Origin: Microvirgula aerodenitrificans DSM 15089
GTDB taxonomy: Bacteria; Pseudomonadota; Gammaproteobacteria; Burkholderiales; Aquaspirillaceae
Direction of reading: 5' to 3'
Assembly (NCBI RefSeq): GCF_000620105.1
Contig: NZ_JHVK01000019.1
Coordinates: 1-64,000, forward strand
Length of the DNA stretch: 64,000 bases
Under the pieces are notes generated by a model that was not told the origin of the DNA, did no database searches, and saw only the letters and a list, made by a program, of their open reading frames with translations. Position numbers and translations under genes: made by a program. Every line of letters starts with the position of its first letter. The first letter of the stretch is position 1. Below, one piece after another: positions 1 to 7,627 of this stretch.

Positions 1-17
1 CGTGCGGCTTGATCCTA
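1..17 (+). rRNA. 23S rRNA, 3' end only
   Basis: The first bases (cgtgcggcttgatcct) line up with the 3' end of bacterial 23S rRNA (E. coli ends CCGTGAGGCTTAACCTT). A 5S gene follows about 110 bases later, as expected for an rrn operon. The 23S body lies outside the window, and the exact 3' end is approximate. The spacer at 18-126 shows no tRNA. Confidence 0.75.
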
Positions 18-126
18 TAAGTCGAGACATTCGGCTGTGTGAGCGAGCGATACGCAAAATCTGACTTGAAGTTGTTGCTTCTTCTGTTTCTGGTTGTTGG
101 GATAAGTCCCGGCGACCAACCTTTTA

Positions 127-243
127 CCCTGGCGGCCATAGCGAGCGGGAACCACCCCTTCCCATCCCGAACAGGACCGTGAAACTGCTTTGCGCCGATG
201 ATAGTGTGGCACTTGCCCATGCGAAAGTAGGTCACCGCCAGGT
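127..243 (+). rRNA. rrf: 5S ribosomal RNA
   Basis: Structural RNA of the large ribosomal subunit. Recognisable 5S blocks are cctggcggcc at the 5' end, ccgaacaggaccgtgaaac in the middle, gcgccgatgatagtgtgg, and ccatgcgaaagtaggtcacc. The ends pair to form helix I (cctggcgg at 128-135 with ccgccagg at 235-242). It is the last gene of the rrn operon and is followed directly by a strong terminator. The termini are accurate to one or two bases. Confidence 0.95.
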
Positions 244-251
244 CCTATACT

Positions 252-284
252 GAAGCCCTCGTACCCTGTACGAGGGCTTCTTTC
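252..284 (+). terminator. rrn operon intrinsic terminator
   Basis: Perfect 13-bp stem: gaagccctcgtac (252-264) pairs with gtacgagggcttc (268-280) around a 3-base loop, followed by a short T run. It lies just after the 5S gene and should end the rRNA transcript. Confidence 0.93.
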
Positions 285-304
285 ATTGGTGCGACTGAAT
301 GCGC

Positions 305-341
305 AAAGCCGCCCCCCGTGCCATGCCCGGGGGGCGGCTTT
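305..341 (-). terminator. Terminator of the RHS gene (probably bidirectional)
   Basis: Perfect 14-bp stem: aaagccgccccccg (305-318) pairs with cggggggcggcttt (328-341). It sits just downstream of the minus-strand RHS gene that stops at 352. The AAA/TTT ends of the stem supply a short U run on either strand. Confidence 0.8.
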
Positions 342-351
342 CATGGGCGGT

Positions 352-1365
352 TTACTGCGGGGTGAAATCGAGCAGCTTGCCCCAGGTGTTGCCGCGCCCA
401 ACGAATGTACGGGGCAGCAGCCTCGGCAGCCTGTCGATGTGGCACATGGACACGGGAGAGTTCAGGGCCCGGGTCGTGCGGCCCAGCACATCGGCGATGT
501 ACTGGGCGTTGGCGGCTGCCGGCGCATGGGGGGTAGCTGCATTGCAGGACATCAGATAGAGGGGACTGCCGGGACGGGATCTGGCGTAACCCGAGAACCG
601 GAACAGCTCGTCTGCCCACTCATCGGGTGTGACATACGTCCCATTGATGGTCTGCATGAGCCCGGGTTTCCCGTGAGTCATGACCAGCGAGCCGTCTTTG
701 AATTCTGGCAGAAACAGGAAATGGATTTTGTCCTGTGATTCTGTGGCCTCGACGAAGTTGATGTGGCCATTTTTTATCAGGCGGCCGGTAATGACGCGCC
801 CGGTGGCCTTCACGTAGCTGGCCAGCGCTGGCCCGATCATCCCCGTTACCGCCGAGGCCATGCCCAGCCCAAGCGATATCCAGCCCAGCGTGCGTGCCAG
901 TTCGGGGTCCCGGTCTTCCAGTACGGCGGAGGCGATGCCAGTGGCGCTGGACGCCAGGCCAAGGACAGTGGAGGTTGCCAGCAGCAAGCTGCCCAGGACC
1001 GTCATCGCTGCCAGCGTTGCCAGGCCGAGGGTAAGAATGCCGAGCAGGATACCGAGAATGCCCATCCCGAGTCCGAACCCGGCGGAAACACTCATGTAGC
1101 CGGAATGATCGCTCCGGTTGACCGGATCACCGCGGCAGAACGCATACGGATTGATGCCGCCACCCGAGAACGGGCAGTACGGGTCTTTGTTCAGGAAGCA
1201 CTGCAGCATCGGATCATAGCTGCGTGCGCCATCACCCAGGTGATACAGCTGGCTGCGCGGGTTGAGCCAGTCGATGCGTTCACCGTGCATGCCGATTGCG
1301 GGGCGGGGGCCGGAACCCGGGACCGCTGGCAGGTTTTCCGGGAGGGAGGATGTTTCGCCTGGCAT
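352..1365 (-). CDS. Orphan RHS-core protein with protease-like C-terminal part
   Basis: This 337-residue protein is a free-standing end of an RHS toxin. Residues 37-90 are an RHS repeat-associated core (YHLGDGARSYDP, FLNKDPYCPF, INPYAFCRGDPVNRSDHSG). RHS proteins usually reach more than 1,000 residues, so this is a core plus tip. Residues 91-185 are glycine-rich and hydrophobic, with two or three possible membrane segments. Residues 215-280 contain SLVMTHGKPG (His231) and PLYLMSCNA (Cys274), the spacing and context of the His-Gly/Cys pair of clan CD (caspase-like) cysteine peptidases. The ATG at 1365 is chosen because AGGAG lies six bases upstream; a TTG at 1425 lacks a good site. No immunity gene is visible on either side. 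An effector role and protease activity are inference. Confidence 0.75.
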   Translation of the reverse strand: MPGETSSLPENLPAVPGSGPRPAIGMHGERIDWLNPRSQLYHLGDGARSYDPMLQCFLNKDPYCPFSGGGINPYAFCRGDPVNRSDHSGYMSVSAGFGLGMGILGILLGILTLGLATLAAMTVLGSLLLATSTVLGLASSATGIASAVLEDRDPELARTLGWISLGLGMASAVTGMIGPALASYVKATGRVITGRLIKNGHINFVEATESQDKIHFLFLPEFKDGSLVMTHGKPGLMQTINGTYVTPDEWADELFRFSGYARSRPGSPLYLMSCNAATPHAPAAANAQYIADVLGRTTRALNSPVSMCHIDRLPRLLPRTFVGRGNTWGKLLDFTPQ

Positions 1366-1509
1366 GGTGGGCTCCTGATGTCCGGCATCCTGAGCAGCCG
1401 GTGCCGGTCTGATATGTCGCTTCAAAGCCTGCTATAGGAGATCTGTGCTGCCCCGGTTGTTCTTTCGGACGAATGGCGCGGACCGTCAACCGGCCGTTTT
1501 GGGCTGCTT

Positions 1510-1640
1510 TCATCCATGGTTCAGCGCGGCGCGGAACCGCGCCGTTTTCTCCAGGTGATACAGCAGGCTGCATGCGCCAGTCCGGCCGGCGTGCTGTTCA
1601 TGCATGCCAGCCAGCGGCGGGGCACCGGTACCCGGAGTGG
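1510..1640 (-). pseudogene. Decayed second RHS-core 5' fragment
   Basis: In the gap 1366-1811 the minus strand encodes a stretch (TPGTGAPPLAGMH, then SLLYHLEKTARF) that resembles the start of the RHS core in the neighbouring gene (GSGPRPAIGMH, then SQLYHLGDGARSY). The DNA also matches locally: both contain ctgtatcacctgg after a ggcatgca block. The reading frame ends soon afterwards at ATGG-TGA and has no proper start. I read it as the remnant of another RHS tip cassette. A GC-rich hairpin (1528-1543, then gtttt) lies within it. Nothing else is recognisable in 1366-1811. Confidence 0.5.
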
Positions 1641-1811
1641 CCCATGAATGACGGGATGAGGTGGGGGGATGTGGCAGTGTCGCCGGGCACGGCTGGCCTC
1701 CCTGTTTTCGGGCGCCGTCGAGGCCGGTCCCGGCCGGGGCGCCGCTTCTGAAACCAGTTTCAGGCCGGGAAACTCCGCGACTGCCAGGCCTGCCTGCAGG
1801 ACAAGTGGCGG

Positions 1812-2351
1812 TTAGCGGGCAACCGGCCGTTTTGCCAGCATCCGCTGCAGCGTGCGGCGGTGCATGTTCAGGGCGCGGGCGGTGGCGGAGACGTTGCCGT
1901 CGTTCTCGTTCAGTACCCGCTGAAGGTGTTCCCAGGTCAGCCGCTTCAGCGACATCGGGGTGGCCGGGTCGGCCGGGGCGGTCGGCGAGGTGGTCGAATC
2001 GGCTTGCAGGGCTGCCAGGATGCTGTCCGCATCGGCCGGCTTGGCCAGGTACTGGGTCGCGCCCAGTTTGATGGCATCGACTGCCGTGGTGATGCTGGCA
2101 TAGCCGGTCAGTACCAGAATCGGCGTATCCGGCAGTTTTTCGCGCAGGGCCGGAATCCATTTCAGACCACTGCAGCCGCCAAGGTTCAGATCGAGCACGA
2201 TGCCGTCGATCGGTTGTGGTGTCTCGCTGATGACCTCCAGCGCCCGTTCCGGGGAGACCGCGAGGCTGATGGACAGCCCCTTGCGCTGCAGCACCCGGGA
2301 CAGCATGGACAGAAAGGCTTCGTCATCGTCGATCAGGAGCAGGTGTGTCAT
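1812..2351 (-). CDS. regA: RegA/PrrA/ActR-family redox response regulator
   Basis: Cytoplasmic DNA-binding response regulator of 179 residues, partner of the kinase encoded just upstream. The receiver domain (about 1-115) has the acidic pocket LLIDDDE (residues 5-11), the phospho-acceptor Asp54 in GIVLDLNLGG and the Lys in YLAKPAD. A short linker leads to a Fis-type helix-turn-helix at the C-terminus; NVSATARALNMHRRTLQRML is nearly the RegA family signature. This family switches genes for respiration, carbon and nitrogen fixation according to redox state. The start ATG overlaps the kinase stop codon (ATGA), so the two are translationally coupled. Its targets here are not known. Confidence 0.9.
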   Translation of the reverse strand: MTHLLLIDDDEAFLSMLSRVLQRKGLSISLAVSPERALEVISETPQPIDGIVLDLNLGGCSGLKWIPALREKLPDTPILVLTGYASITTAVDAIKLGATQYLAKPADADSILAALQADSTTSPTAPADPATPMSLKRLTWEHLQRVLNENDGNVSATARALNMHRRTLQRMLAKRPVAR

Positions 2352-3601
2352 GGGGGGCTAACCACGTGGGAGGTGGGCAGGGGCAGGGTCAGTGTGGTGC
2401 AGACGCCGTCCGCATCGCTGTCCATCCGCAGTGTACCGCCCAGCTTGTCCAGGGTGGCGTGGGCCAGGAACATGCCCAGTCCCATTCCATGCTGCTTGCT
2501 GCTGGCCACCGGCATTGCCGGATGGGTGAGCTCCAGCTGCGGCGGCAGACTGCCGGCATGGCGGATGCGGATGACCAGTATCGGTGCCTGCCAGTCGGCC
2601 TGGACCGTTATCCGGCCATCGGGGCTGGCGTCGGCGGCATTGTTCAGCAGGTTCAGCAGTGCGGGGCCGAAGCTTGGGTCGAACCAGCGGGTCGGCGCTG
2701 TCGCCAGCGCCGGCTGATAGTCGAGCTCGATTTGCGGTCGCAGATTGCGCCAGTTGGCGACCAGATGTCCGAGTTGCTGCGAGACCGGCTCTGCCGGCGA
2801 CGCCAGCTCGCCGCCCTGCTGTTTCAGGCGTCCCAGCGCGCGGCGGCAGGCACCCAGCTGATTGCGCATCAGCCGGACATCGTCGTCCAGCTCGGGGTCG
2901 CCGGCATAGCGTTCGGCCAGGTCGTCGGCCAGCAGGGTCAGGGTATTCAGTGGTGTGCCGAGTTCATGTGCGGCGCCGGCGGCAATCATGCCCAGCGCTA
3001 CCAGCTTTTCGTCGCGCAGCTGGGTTTCGCGGATGCGGCCCAGCTCCAGTTCGCGCTCGCGCACCGTGCGTGACAGTCTGGCCAGCGGTCCGGCCAGCAC
3101 GATGCCGCAGACGCAGAAGGTCAGCCACATGCCGGCCAGATGCAGGCTGATCAGCATGTCCGAATGCTCGCCGGCGACCATGATCGGCTGGTGCCAGCGG
3201 AACAGCAGGGCATAGGCGAGCATCGACGCGGCGGCCAGCAGCCAGGTCCGGGTCGCAGGCATGGCCTGTGCGGCCAGTGCGATCAGCAGCAGATACATCG
3301 ACACCAGCGGATTGGCCGGGCCACCGGTCAGGTACAGCAGCGCGGTCAGGCAGAGAAAATCGACACCGAGCTGTATATCGAGCGCGGCCCAGCGCGCCGG
3401 GCCGGCGAGACTCCAGACCAGGTTGGCCGAGGCCAGCGAGCAGGCGACCAGGGCCAGGGCCGGCCACGGCAATTCGACTGCGCCCAGATACAGGGCGCCG
3501 CCGGCCAGCAGACACAGGCCGAGAATGGCCCAGCGCAGGCGAACGATGCGAATCGACGAGGGAAGGTCCATGACTCGGGGGGCGGGAAAGGGAGCGCTCA
3601 T
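2348..3601 (-). CDS. regB: RegB/PrrB/ActS-family redox sensor histidine kinase
   Basis: Membrane sensor kinase of 417 residues. Residues 20-175 hold about six transmembrane segments. The family's quinone-site motif GGxxNP is present as GGPANPL (93-99). The H-box AAGAAHELGTPLNTL places the phosphorylated His at 212. The redox-active Cys of the RegB dimerisation region is kept as GACRRALGRL (Cys252). The N-box LLNLLNNAADAS and G-box GMGLGM (372-377) complete the catalytic domain. Known RegB proteins read the ubiquinone pool and a Cys thiol. The start is uncertain: ATG 3601 (MSAPFP) and the ATG ten codons later both lack a clear ribosome site. The stop overlaps the regulator's start. Confidence 0.9.
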   Translation of the reverse strand: MSAPFPAPRVMDLPSSIRIVRLRWAILGLCLLAGGALYLGAVELPWPALALVACSLASANLVWSLAGPARWAALDIQLGVDFLCLTALLYLTGGPANPLVSMYLLLIALAAQAMPATRTWLLAAASMLAYALLFRWHQPIMVAGEHSDMLISLHLAGMWLTFCVCGIVLAGPLARLSRTVRERELELGRIRETQLRDEKLVALGMIAAGAAHELGTPLNTLTLLADDLAERYAGDPELDDDVRLMRNQLGACRRALGRLKQQGGELASPAEPVSQQLGHLVANWRNLRPQIELDYQPALATAPTRWFDPSFGPALLNLLNNAADASPDGRITVQADWQAPILVIRIRHAGSLPPQLELTHPAMPVASSKQHGMGLGMFLAHATLDKLGGTLRMDSDADGVCTTLTLPLPTSHVVSPP

Positions 3602-3797
3602 TGTACCGGGCAGGGAAAGGGGAAGGGCATTGGCGCTGGTTCGGCAGTGACCGGGCCGAATGTACCTGCCCGGACGGCGATGTGCTTGCGGCATATTGTC
3701 GCGCCGGCGTGGTTGCCTTCCGCTCGGACGAGGGAGACTTCTGCTACGGTCAACAGTAGATCTGGTTGTTGTTGCCGTCTTTCCAAGGAGACCTGAT

Positions 3798-4430
3798 GTG
3801 AATACCGGACTGATTTCCGCCGTCTCCCTGCTGCATTGCAGCGAACAGGCCGCGCTGGCCAGCCACTGCCTGGCCTTGCCCGGCTATCCGTATGTCTCTG
3901 CCATCACGCTGGCGCCGGATGAGGACGGTGTGCCGCTGACCGTGATCAGCACCCTGGCCGAGCACACCAGGCAGTTGCAGGCCGATGCGCATGCCAGTCT
4001 GCTGCTGGCCGATGCCACCCTGCCGGCGGATCGCACGCTGAGGATCACGCTGCTGGCCGATGCCATGCCGTGCGAGCGGACACCGGCGCGCCGGCAACGT
4101 TTTCTGCGCTACCAGCCCGGTGCGGTCGACTATATCGACTTCGACGATTTTTCCTTCTGGCGCTTCGTGCCGAAGCGGGCGCGCTTCGTGGCCGGCTTCG
4201 GTCGCATGGGCTGGTTCGATGGCGCCGAGCTGCTGCGGCCGGCGCTGCCGTTCGAAGCCGAGGCCATCGCCGGGCTGACCGGCCAGGGCTGGCATGTGCT
4301 CGGCGTCGACAGTGGTGGCTGTGATCTGCGCCTGCTCGATCTTCGCCGCCGGATCACCTTCGAGCGACCGCCGCAGGATGTGGACGAGGTGCTGGCTGCC
4401 GTGGCCGCAGGCGGGGCAGCGGCGGCATGA
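3798..4430 (+). CDS. HugZ-like pyridoxamine 5'-phosphate oxidase-fold protein
   Basis: A 210-residue protein of the HugZ/CREG branch of the split-barrel flavin- or heme-binding fold. The N-terminal barrel has LPGYPYVSAITLAPDEDG (about 28-45). The C-terminal part has the characteristic ARFVAGFGRMGWF and LGVDSGGCDLRLLD blocks. Relatives bind heme and take part in iron use, though many are uncharacterised. The start is GTG 3798, with AAGGAG seven bases upstream; an ATG one base earlier in another frame meets a stop at once. The stop overlaps the start of the following ABC-ATPase remnant. Confidence 0.8.
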   Translation: MNTGLISAVSLLHCSEQAALASHCLALPGYPYVSAITLAPDEDGVPLTVISTLAEHTRQLQADAHASLLLADATLPADRTLRITLLADAMPCERTPARRQRFLRYQPGAVDYIDFDDFSFWRFVPKRARFVAGFGRMGWFDGAELLRPALPFEAEAIAGLTGQGWHVLGVDSGGCDLRLLDLRRRITFERPPQDVDEVLAAVAAGGAAAA

Positions 4431-4894
4431 GTGTCGCCCGGCCGGTCATCGGCAACGTCTGGGGCCTGGTCCGGCCCTGCCCTGCTGGTCCGGTGACGAC
4501 CGTCGCCGTGCCTGGGGTCAGCCTGCGCGCCGTGCTGTGCTATCCGGCAAAAGCCGGTGCGATCGATGACCGGCAGCTGGTGGCCATCCTGCACGAGGCG
4601 GGGCTGGTGCATTTCAGCAACCGGCTCGACCACTGCGAATCCTGTGCGCACGTGATGAGTCTGGGCGAGCAGCAGCGGATCGCGCTGGCCAGGGTACTGC
4701 TCGATCCGCCGGATGTGCTGTGCCTGGATGAGGCGTCCAGTGCGCTGGACGAAGACATGGAGCAGCAGTTGTACGCCCGTATCGTCGCTGTCATGCACAG
4801 CGGCATCCTGCTCAGCGTCGGTCATCGTGCCACTCTCGATGCCGGCCTGTTCATGCCGGCCGGGTCCGCCTCCGCCATCCGGGCTATGGTCTGA
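4427..4894 (+). pseudogene. ABC-transporter ATPase C-terminal remnant (YddA/SbmA-like)
   Basis: The 155-codon frame encodes only the last third of an ABC ATPase: a degenerate Q-loop region (VSLRAVLCYPAKAG), the signature MSLGEQQR, Walker B VLCLDEASSALDE and the H-loop SVGHR. The Walker A loop and the whole membrane domain are missing, so it cannot hydrolyse ATP alone. The layout matches the end of YddA/BacA-like fused permease-ATPase proteins. It begins in an ATGA overlap with the HugZ-like gene, which could keep it translated. I read it as a deletion remnant; a retained accessory role is possible but unsupported. Confidence 0.7.
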
Positions 4895-4918
4895 CGCTAT
4901 GTAGTCGGATATATTGCG
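4895..4918 (+). promoter_or_regulatory. ModE operator upstream of modE
   Basis: The imperfect palindrome cgctatgta (4895-4903), six bases, tatattgcg (4910-4918) matches the ModE box layout (CGnTATnTA, N6, TAnATAnCG). It closely resembles the known E. coli modA operator. It lies 30 bases before modE, so the molybdate-bound regulator would repress its own operon. Binding is inferred from family knowledge. Confidence 0.8.
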
Positions 4919-4948
4919 CCTGGTATTCCCTAGCCAGAGTCGCAGCCC

Positions 4949-5737
4949 ATGCCGTTTGCCACCGATCTTGCCCTGCTGGCCGAAGGCCGGCGCTATGCCG
5001 CGCTGCCCCAGGTGCGCCTGCTGGAAGCCATTGCCGCCGAAGGCTCGATCACGCGAGCAGCCAAAGCGGCCGGTGTCAGCTACAAGACCGCCTGGGACAT
5101 GGTCGACGCGATGAACAACCTGTCGCCGCAGCCGCTGGTGACCCGTGCAGCAGGTGGCCGCGGTGGCGGCGGTACGCAACTGACCGAGGCCGGGCACGCG
5201 CTGGTCAAGGTCTATCGCGCCATCGAGGCCGAGCAGCACCGCATGCTGGCGGCCCTTCATCTGGACGACGTACCGGCCACACTCGATCTGCTGAGGAGAT
5301 TCCGCACCATGCGCACCAGTGCCCGCAATCAGTTCCTTGGCCGCATCAGCGCGATCCGTACCGGCGCGGTCAATGACGAGATCGAACTCGAACTCGCCGG
5401 CGGCGCGCGGCTGGTCGCCATCATTACCAGTGACAGCCGGGCCAGCCTCGGTCTCGAAGTTGGCGGTGAGGCGATCGCGCTGGTCAAGGCCTCGTCGATC
5501 ATGGTGGCGACCGGTCTCGGTGACGCGCTGCTGTCTGCGCGCAACCAGCTGACCGGCATTGTCGCGTCGCTGACGCCGGGGGCGGTCAACACCGAAGTGG
5601 TCATCGATCTCGATGGCGGCAACAGCGTGTGCGCCATCGTCACTCACGACAGCGCCGAGCGCATGGCGCTGGCCGTCGGCCAGCAGGCCACCGCGCTGTT
5701 CAAGGCATCGCAAGTGATCCTGGCCGTCGCTGCCTGA
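4949..5737 (+). CDS. modE: Molybdate-responsive transcriptional regulator ModE
   Basis: Full-length ModE of 262 residues. The winged helix-turn-helix spans about 15-110 (LLEAIAAEGSITRAAKAAGVSYKTAW). It is followed by two molybdate-binding Mop/TOBE domains (about 125-190 and 195-262), each starting with a SARNQ(F/L) block. The protein dimerises, binds molybdate or tungstate and represses mod genes. It is first in a five-gene operon with modA, a molbindin, modB and modC, all on the plus strand, and has a ModE box 30 bases upstream, indicating autoregulation. Confidence 0.95.
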   Translation: MPFATDLALLAEGRRYAALPQVRLLEAIAAEGSITRAAKAAGVSYKTAWDMVDAMNNLSPQPLVTRAAGGRGGGGTQLTEAGHALVKVYRAIEAEQHRMLAALHLDDVPATLDLLRRFRTMRTSARNQFLGRISAIRTGAVNDEIELELAGGARLVAIITSDSRASLGLEVGGEAIALVKASSIMVATGLGDALLSARNQLTGIVASLTPGAVNTEVVIDLDGGNSVCAIVTHDSAERMALAVGQQATALFKASQVILAVAA

Positions 5738-5765
5738 TTTCCTACTGTTTTTCCCCGGAGTTTCC

Positions 5766-6524
5766 ATGCTGAAGAAGACCCTGCCGCTGCTGGTTTCCCT
5801 CGTGTTTGCCGGACCGGCGCTGGCGGCCGAGCCGCTGTCGGTGGCCGTTGCCGCCAATCTGCAGTACACGTTCGACGATCTGGCCGCGGCATTTCAGCGC
5901 GAGACCGGCATTGCCGTCAAACCGTCTTACAGCTCGTCGGGCAAGTTCGTCGCCCAGATCCAGAATGGCGCACCGTACGATTTCTTCCTGTCGGCCGACC
6001 GTGATTTCCCGGAAAAGCTGGCCGAACTCGGCCTGACTGCCACGCCACCGAAAATCTATGCCTACGGCACGCTGGTGCTGTGGACGCTGAAGCCGGATCT
6101 GAATCTGAACAACTGGCAGCAGGCGCTGGCCGGCCCGCAGGTCGCCAAAATCGCCGTCGCCAATCCGCGTACGGCGCCGTATGGCCGTGAAACCATGAAG
6201 GTGCTCGGCAAGCTCGGCCTGGACAGCAAGCTGGAATCCAAACTGGTGTTTGGTGAAAGCATCTCGCAGACCAACCAGTACATCTACTCGCGTGCGGCCG
6301 ATGCCGGCTTTACCGCCAAGTCGGTGGTGGTGTCCCCGGAAATGAAGGGCAAGGGCCATTATGTGGAGCTGGCCCGTGACAGCTACCAGCCGATCGCGCA
6401 GGCGATGGTGGTGACCAGGCGCGGTGGTGCCGAGAACGGGGTGGCCGCCCGCAAGCTGTATGACTTCATGAGTTCGGCCACGGCGCGCGACATCCTGTCG
6501 AAGAACGGCTACCTGCTGCCATGA
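5766..6524 (+). CDS. modA: Molybdate ABC transporter, periplasmic binding protein
   Basis: A 252-residue secreted solute-binding protein. A Sec signal peptide (KK, hydrophobic core, AGPALA cleavage site near residue 20) is followed by the ModA pattern SVAVAANLQYTFDDLAAAF, the oxyanion-binding SSSGKF, and YGTLVLW. It captures molybdate or tungstate in the periplasm and hands it to ModB. The stop overlaps the start of the molbindin gene (ATGA), so the cluster is one coupled transcript. Confidence 0.95.
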   Translation: MLKKTLPLLVSLVFAGPALAAEPLSVAVAANLQYTFDDLAAAFQRETGIAVKPSYSSSGKFVAQIQNGAPYDFFLSADRDFPEKLAELGLTATPPKIYAYGTLVLWTLKPDLNLNNWQQALAGPQVAKIAVANPRTAPYGRETMKVLGKLGLDSKLESKLVFGESISQTNQYIYSRAADAGFTAKSVVVSPEMKGKGHYVELARDSYQPIAQAMVVTRRGGAENGVAARKLYDFMSSATARDILSKNGYLLP

Positions 6525-6934
6525 ACCGCCTCGACGCCAGTGTAGTGGCGGTGAACTGCGAGGCGTCGCTGGCGCTGGTGGAGGTCGAGCTGGACAACGG
6601 GACGCGCCTGACCGCGATGATGGCTGGCGGTGCGGGGGCCTTTGTTCCCGGCGCGCGGGTCACCGCGGGCTTCAAATCGGCGGAAGTGTCGCTGGCCAAG
6701 GGCGCGCTCGGCCGGATCAGCCTGCGCAACCGGCTGGTGGCGACCATTGATTCGCTCGACCTCGGCCGGCTGATGGCGCGGGTCACGCTCGACTGCGACG
6801 GACACAAGATCGTGTCGCTGATCACGGCCCGCGCGGCAAGCGATCTGGAACTGGCCCCCGGCGATGCGGTGACGGCGCTGATCAAGGCCAATGAGCTGTC
6901 GCTGTGGATCGAGGCAGGAGACGGGCCATGCTGA
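6521..6934 (+). CDS. Two-domain molbindin (Mop/TOBE protein)
   Basis: A 137-residue soluble protein made only of two Mop domains (about 1-68 and 69-134). The second domain starts with SLRNRLVATIDSLD, matching the Mop pattern also seen in ModE. Molbindins assemble into small oligomers that store or buffer molybdate in the cytoplasm. It is wedged between modA (4-base overlap) and modB (7-base overlap), an unusual position, because molbindin genes more often lie outside the modABC core. It could have arisen from the ModE C-terminus by duplication; that is inference. Confidence 0.85.
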   Translation: MNRLDASVVAVNCEASLALVEVELDNGTRLTAMMAGGAGAFVPGARVTAGFKSAEVSLAKGALGRISLRNRLVATIDSLDLGRLMARVTLDCDGHKIVSLITARAASDLELAPGDAVTALIKANELSLWIEAGDGPC

Positions 6935-7605
6935 GCCGGATCGACTGGAGTCCGCTGTTTCTGACGTTCGAGCTGGCGGCCGTGACCACGGCCATCCTGC
7001 TGGTGATCGGCGTGCCACTGGCCCTGTGGCTGGCCGGCAGCCGTGCCCGCTGGAAGCCGGTTGCCGAAGCGCTGGTCAGCATGCCGCTGGTGCTGCCGCC
7101 GTCGGTGCTGGGCTTTTACCTGCTGCTGGCGTTCTCGCCGCAGTCCTGGCTTGGCCACTGGCTGGCGGCGACCTTCGACCTGCGCCTGGTCTTTACTTTC
7201 GAGGGACTGGTACTTGGTTCGGTGTTGTTCAGCATGCCGTTCATGGTTCACCCGCTGCAGTCCGGCTTCCAGTCGTTGCCGGTGTCATTGACCGAGGCCG
7301 CCCGCACACTGGGGGCGTCACGGCTGAAGATCCTGTTCCGCGTGCTGCTGCCGAACCTGAAGCCGTCGCTGCTGTCCGGCATCGTGCTGGCATTTGCGCA
7401 CACGGTCGGCGAGTTTGGCGTGGTGCTGATGATTGGCGGCAATATCCCCGGTGTGACCAAGGTCGCGTCGATCGCCATCTACGACGAAGTGGAAGCCCTC
7501 GACTATGCGGCGGCCAATGTCTACGCCGGCGTGCTGTTCGTGCTGAGCTTTGTCGTGCTGCTGACGGTCTACATCATCAACAAGGCGCAGGCGCGCGCGG
7601 CCTGA
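6928..7605 (+). CDS. modB: Molybdate ABC transporter permease ModB
   Basis: A 225-residue inner-membrane permease with about five transmembrane helices. It carries the cytoplasmic EAA loop that contacts the ATPase (LTEAARTLGASRLKILFRVLLP) and the ModB-typical GEFGVVLMIGGNIPG. The start ATG 6928 has AGGAG seven bases upstream and overlaps the end of the molbindin gene; an earlier in-frame start at 6904 is less likely. It forms the channel for molybdate with ModC. Confidence 0.95.
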   Translation: MLSRIDWSPLFLTFELAAVTTAILLVIGVPLALWLAGSRARWKPVAEALVSMPLVLPPSVLGFYLLLAFSPQSWLGHWLAATFDLRLVFTFEGLVLGSVLFSMPFMVHPLQSGFQSLPVSLTEAARTLGASRLKILFRVLLPNLKPSLLSGIVLAFAHTVGEFGVVLMIGGNIPGVTKVASIAIYDEVEALDYAAANVYAGVLFVLSFVVLLTVYIINKAQARAA

Positions 7606-7627
7606 GCCGGCGCGCGGCGGAGATTTC

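Noticed and set aside
18-126. A tRNA in the 23S-5S spacer
   Set aside because: No cloverleaf or T-arm consensus (GTTCRANYC) is visible.
286-738. Plus-strand frames over the RHS gene
   Set aside because: No ribosome site, they run through the terminator at 305-341, and the translation is unlike any protein. They were considered as an immunity gene and dismissed.
4130-5869. A 579-codon minus-strand frame across the HugZ-like gene, the ABC remnant and modE
   Set aside because: Composition is typical of an antisense shadow, and the plus-strand genes have clear motifs and signals.
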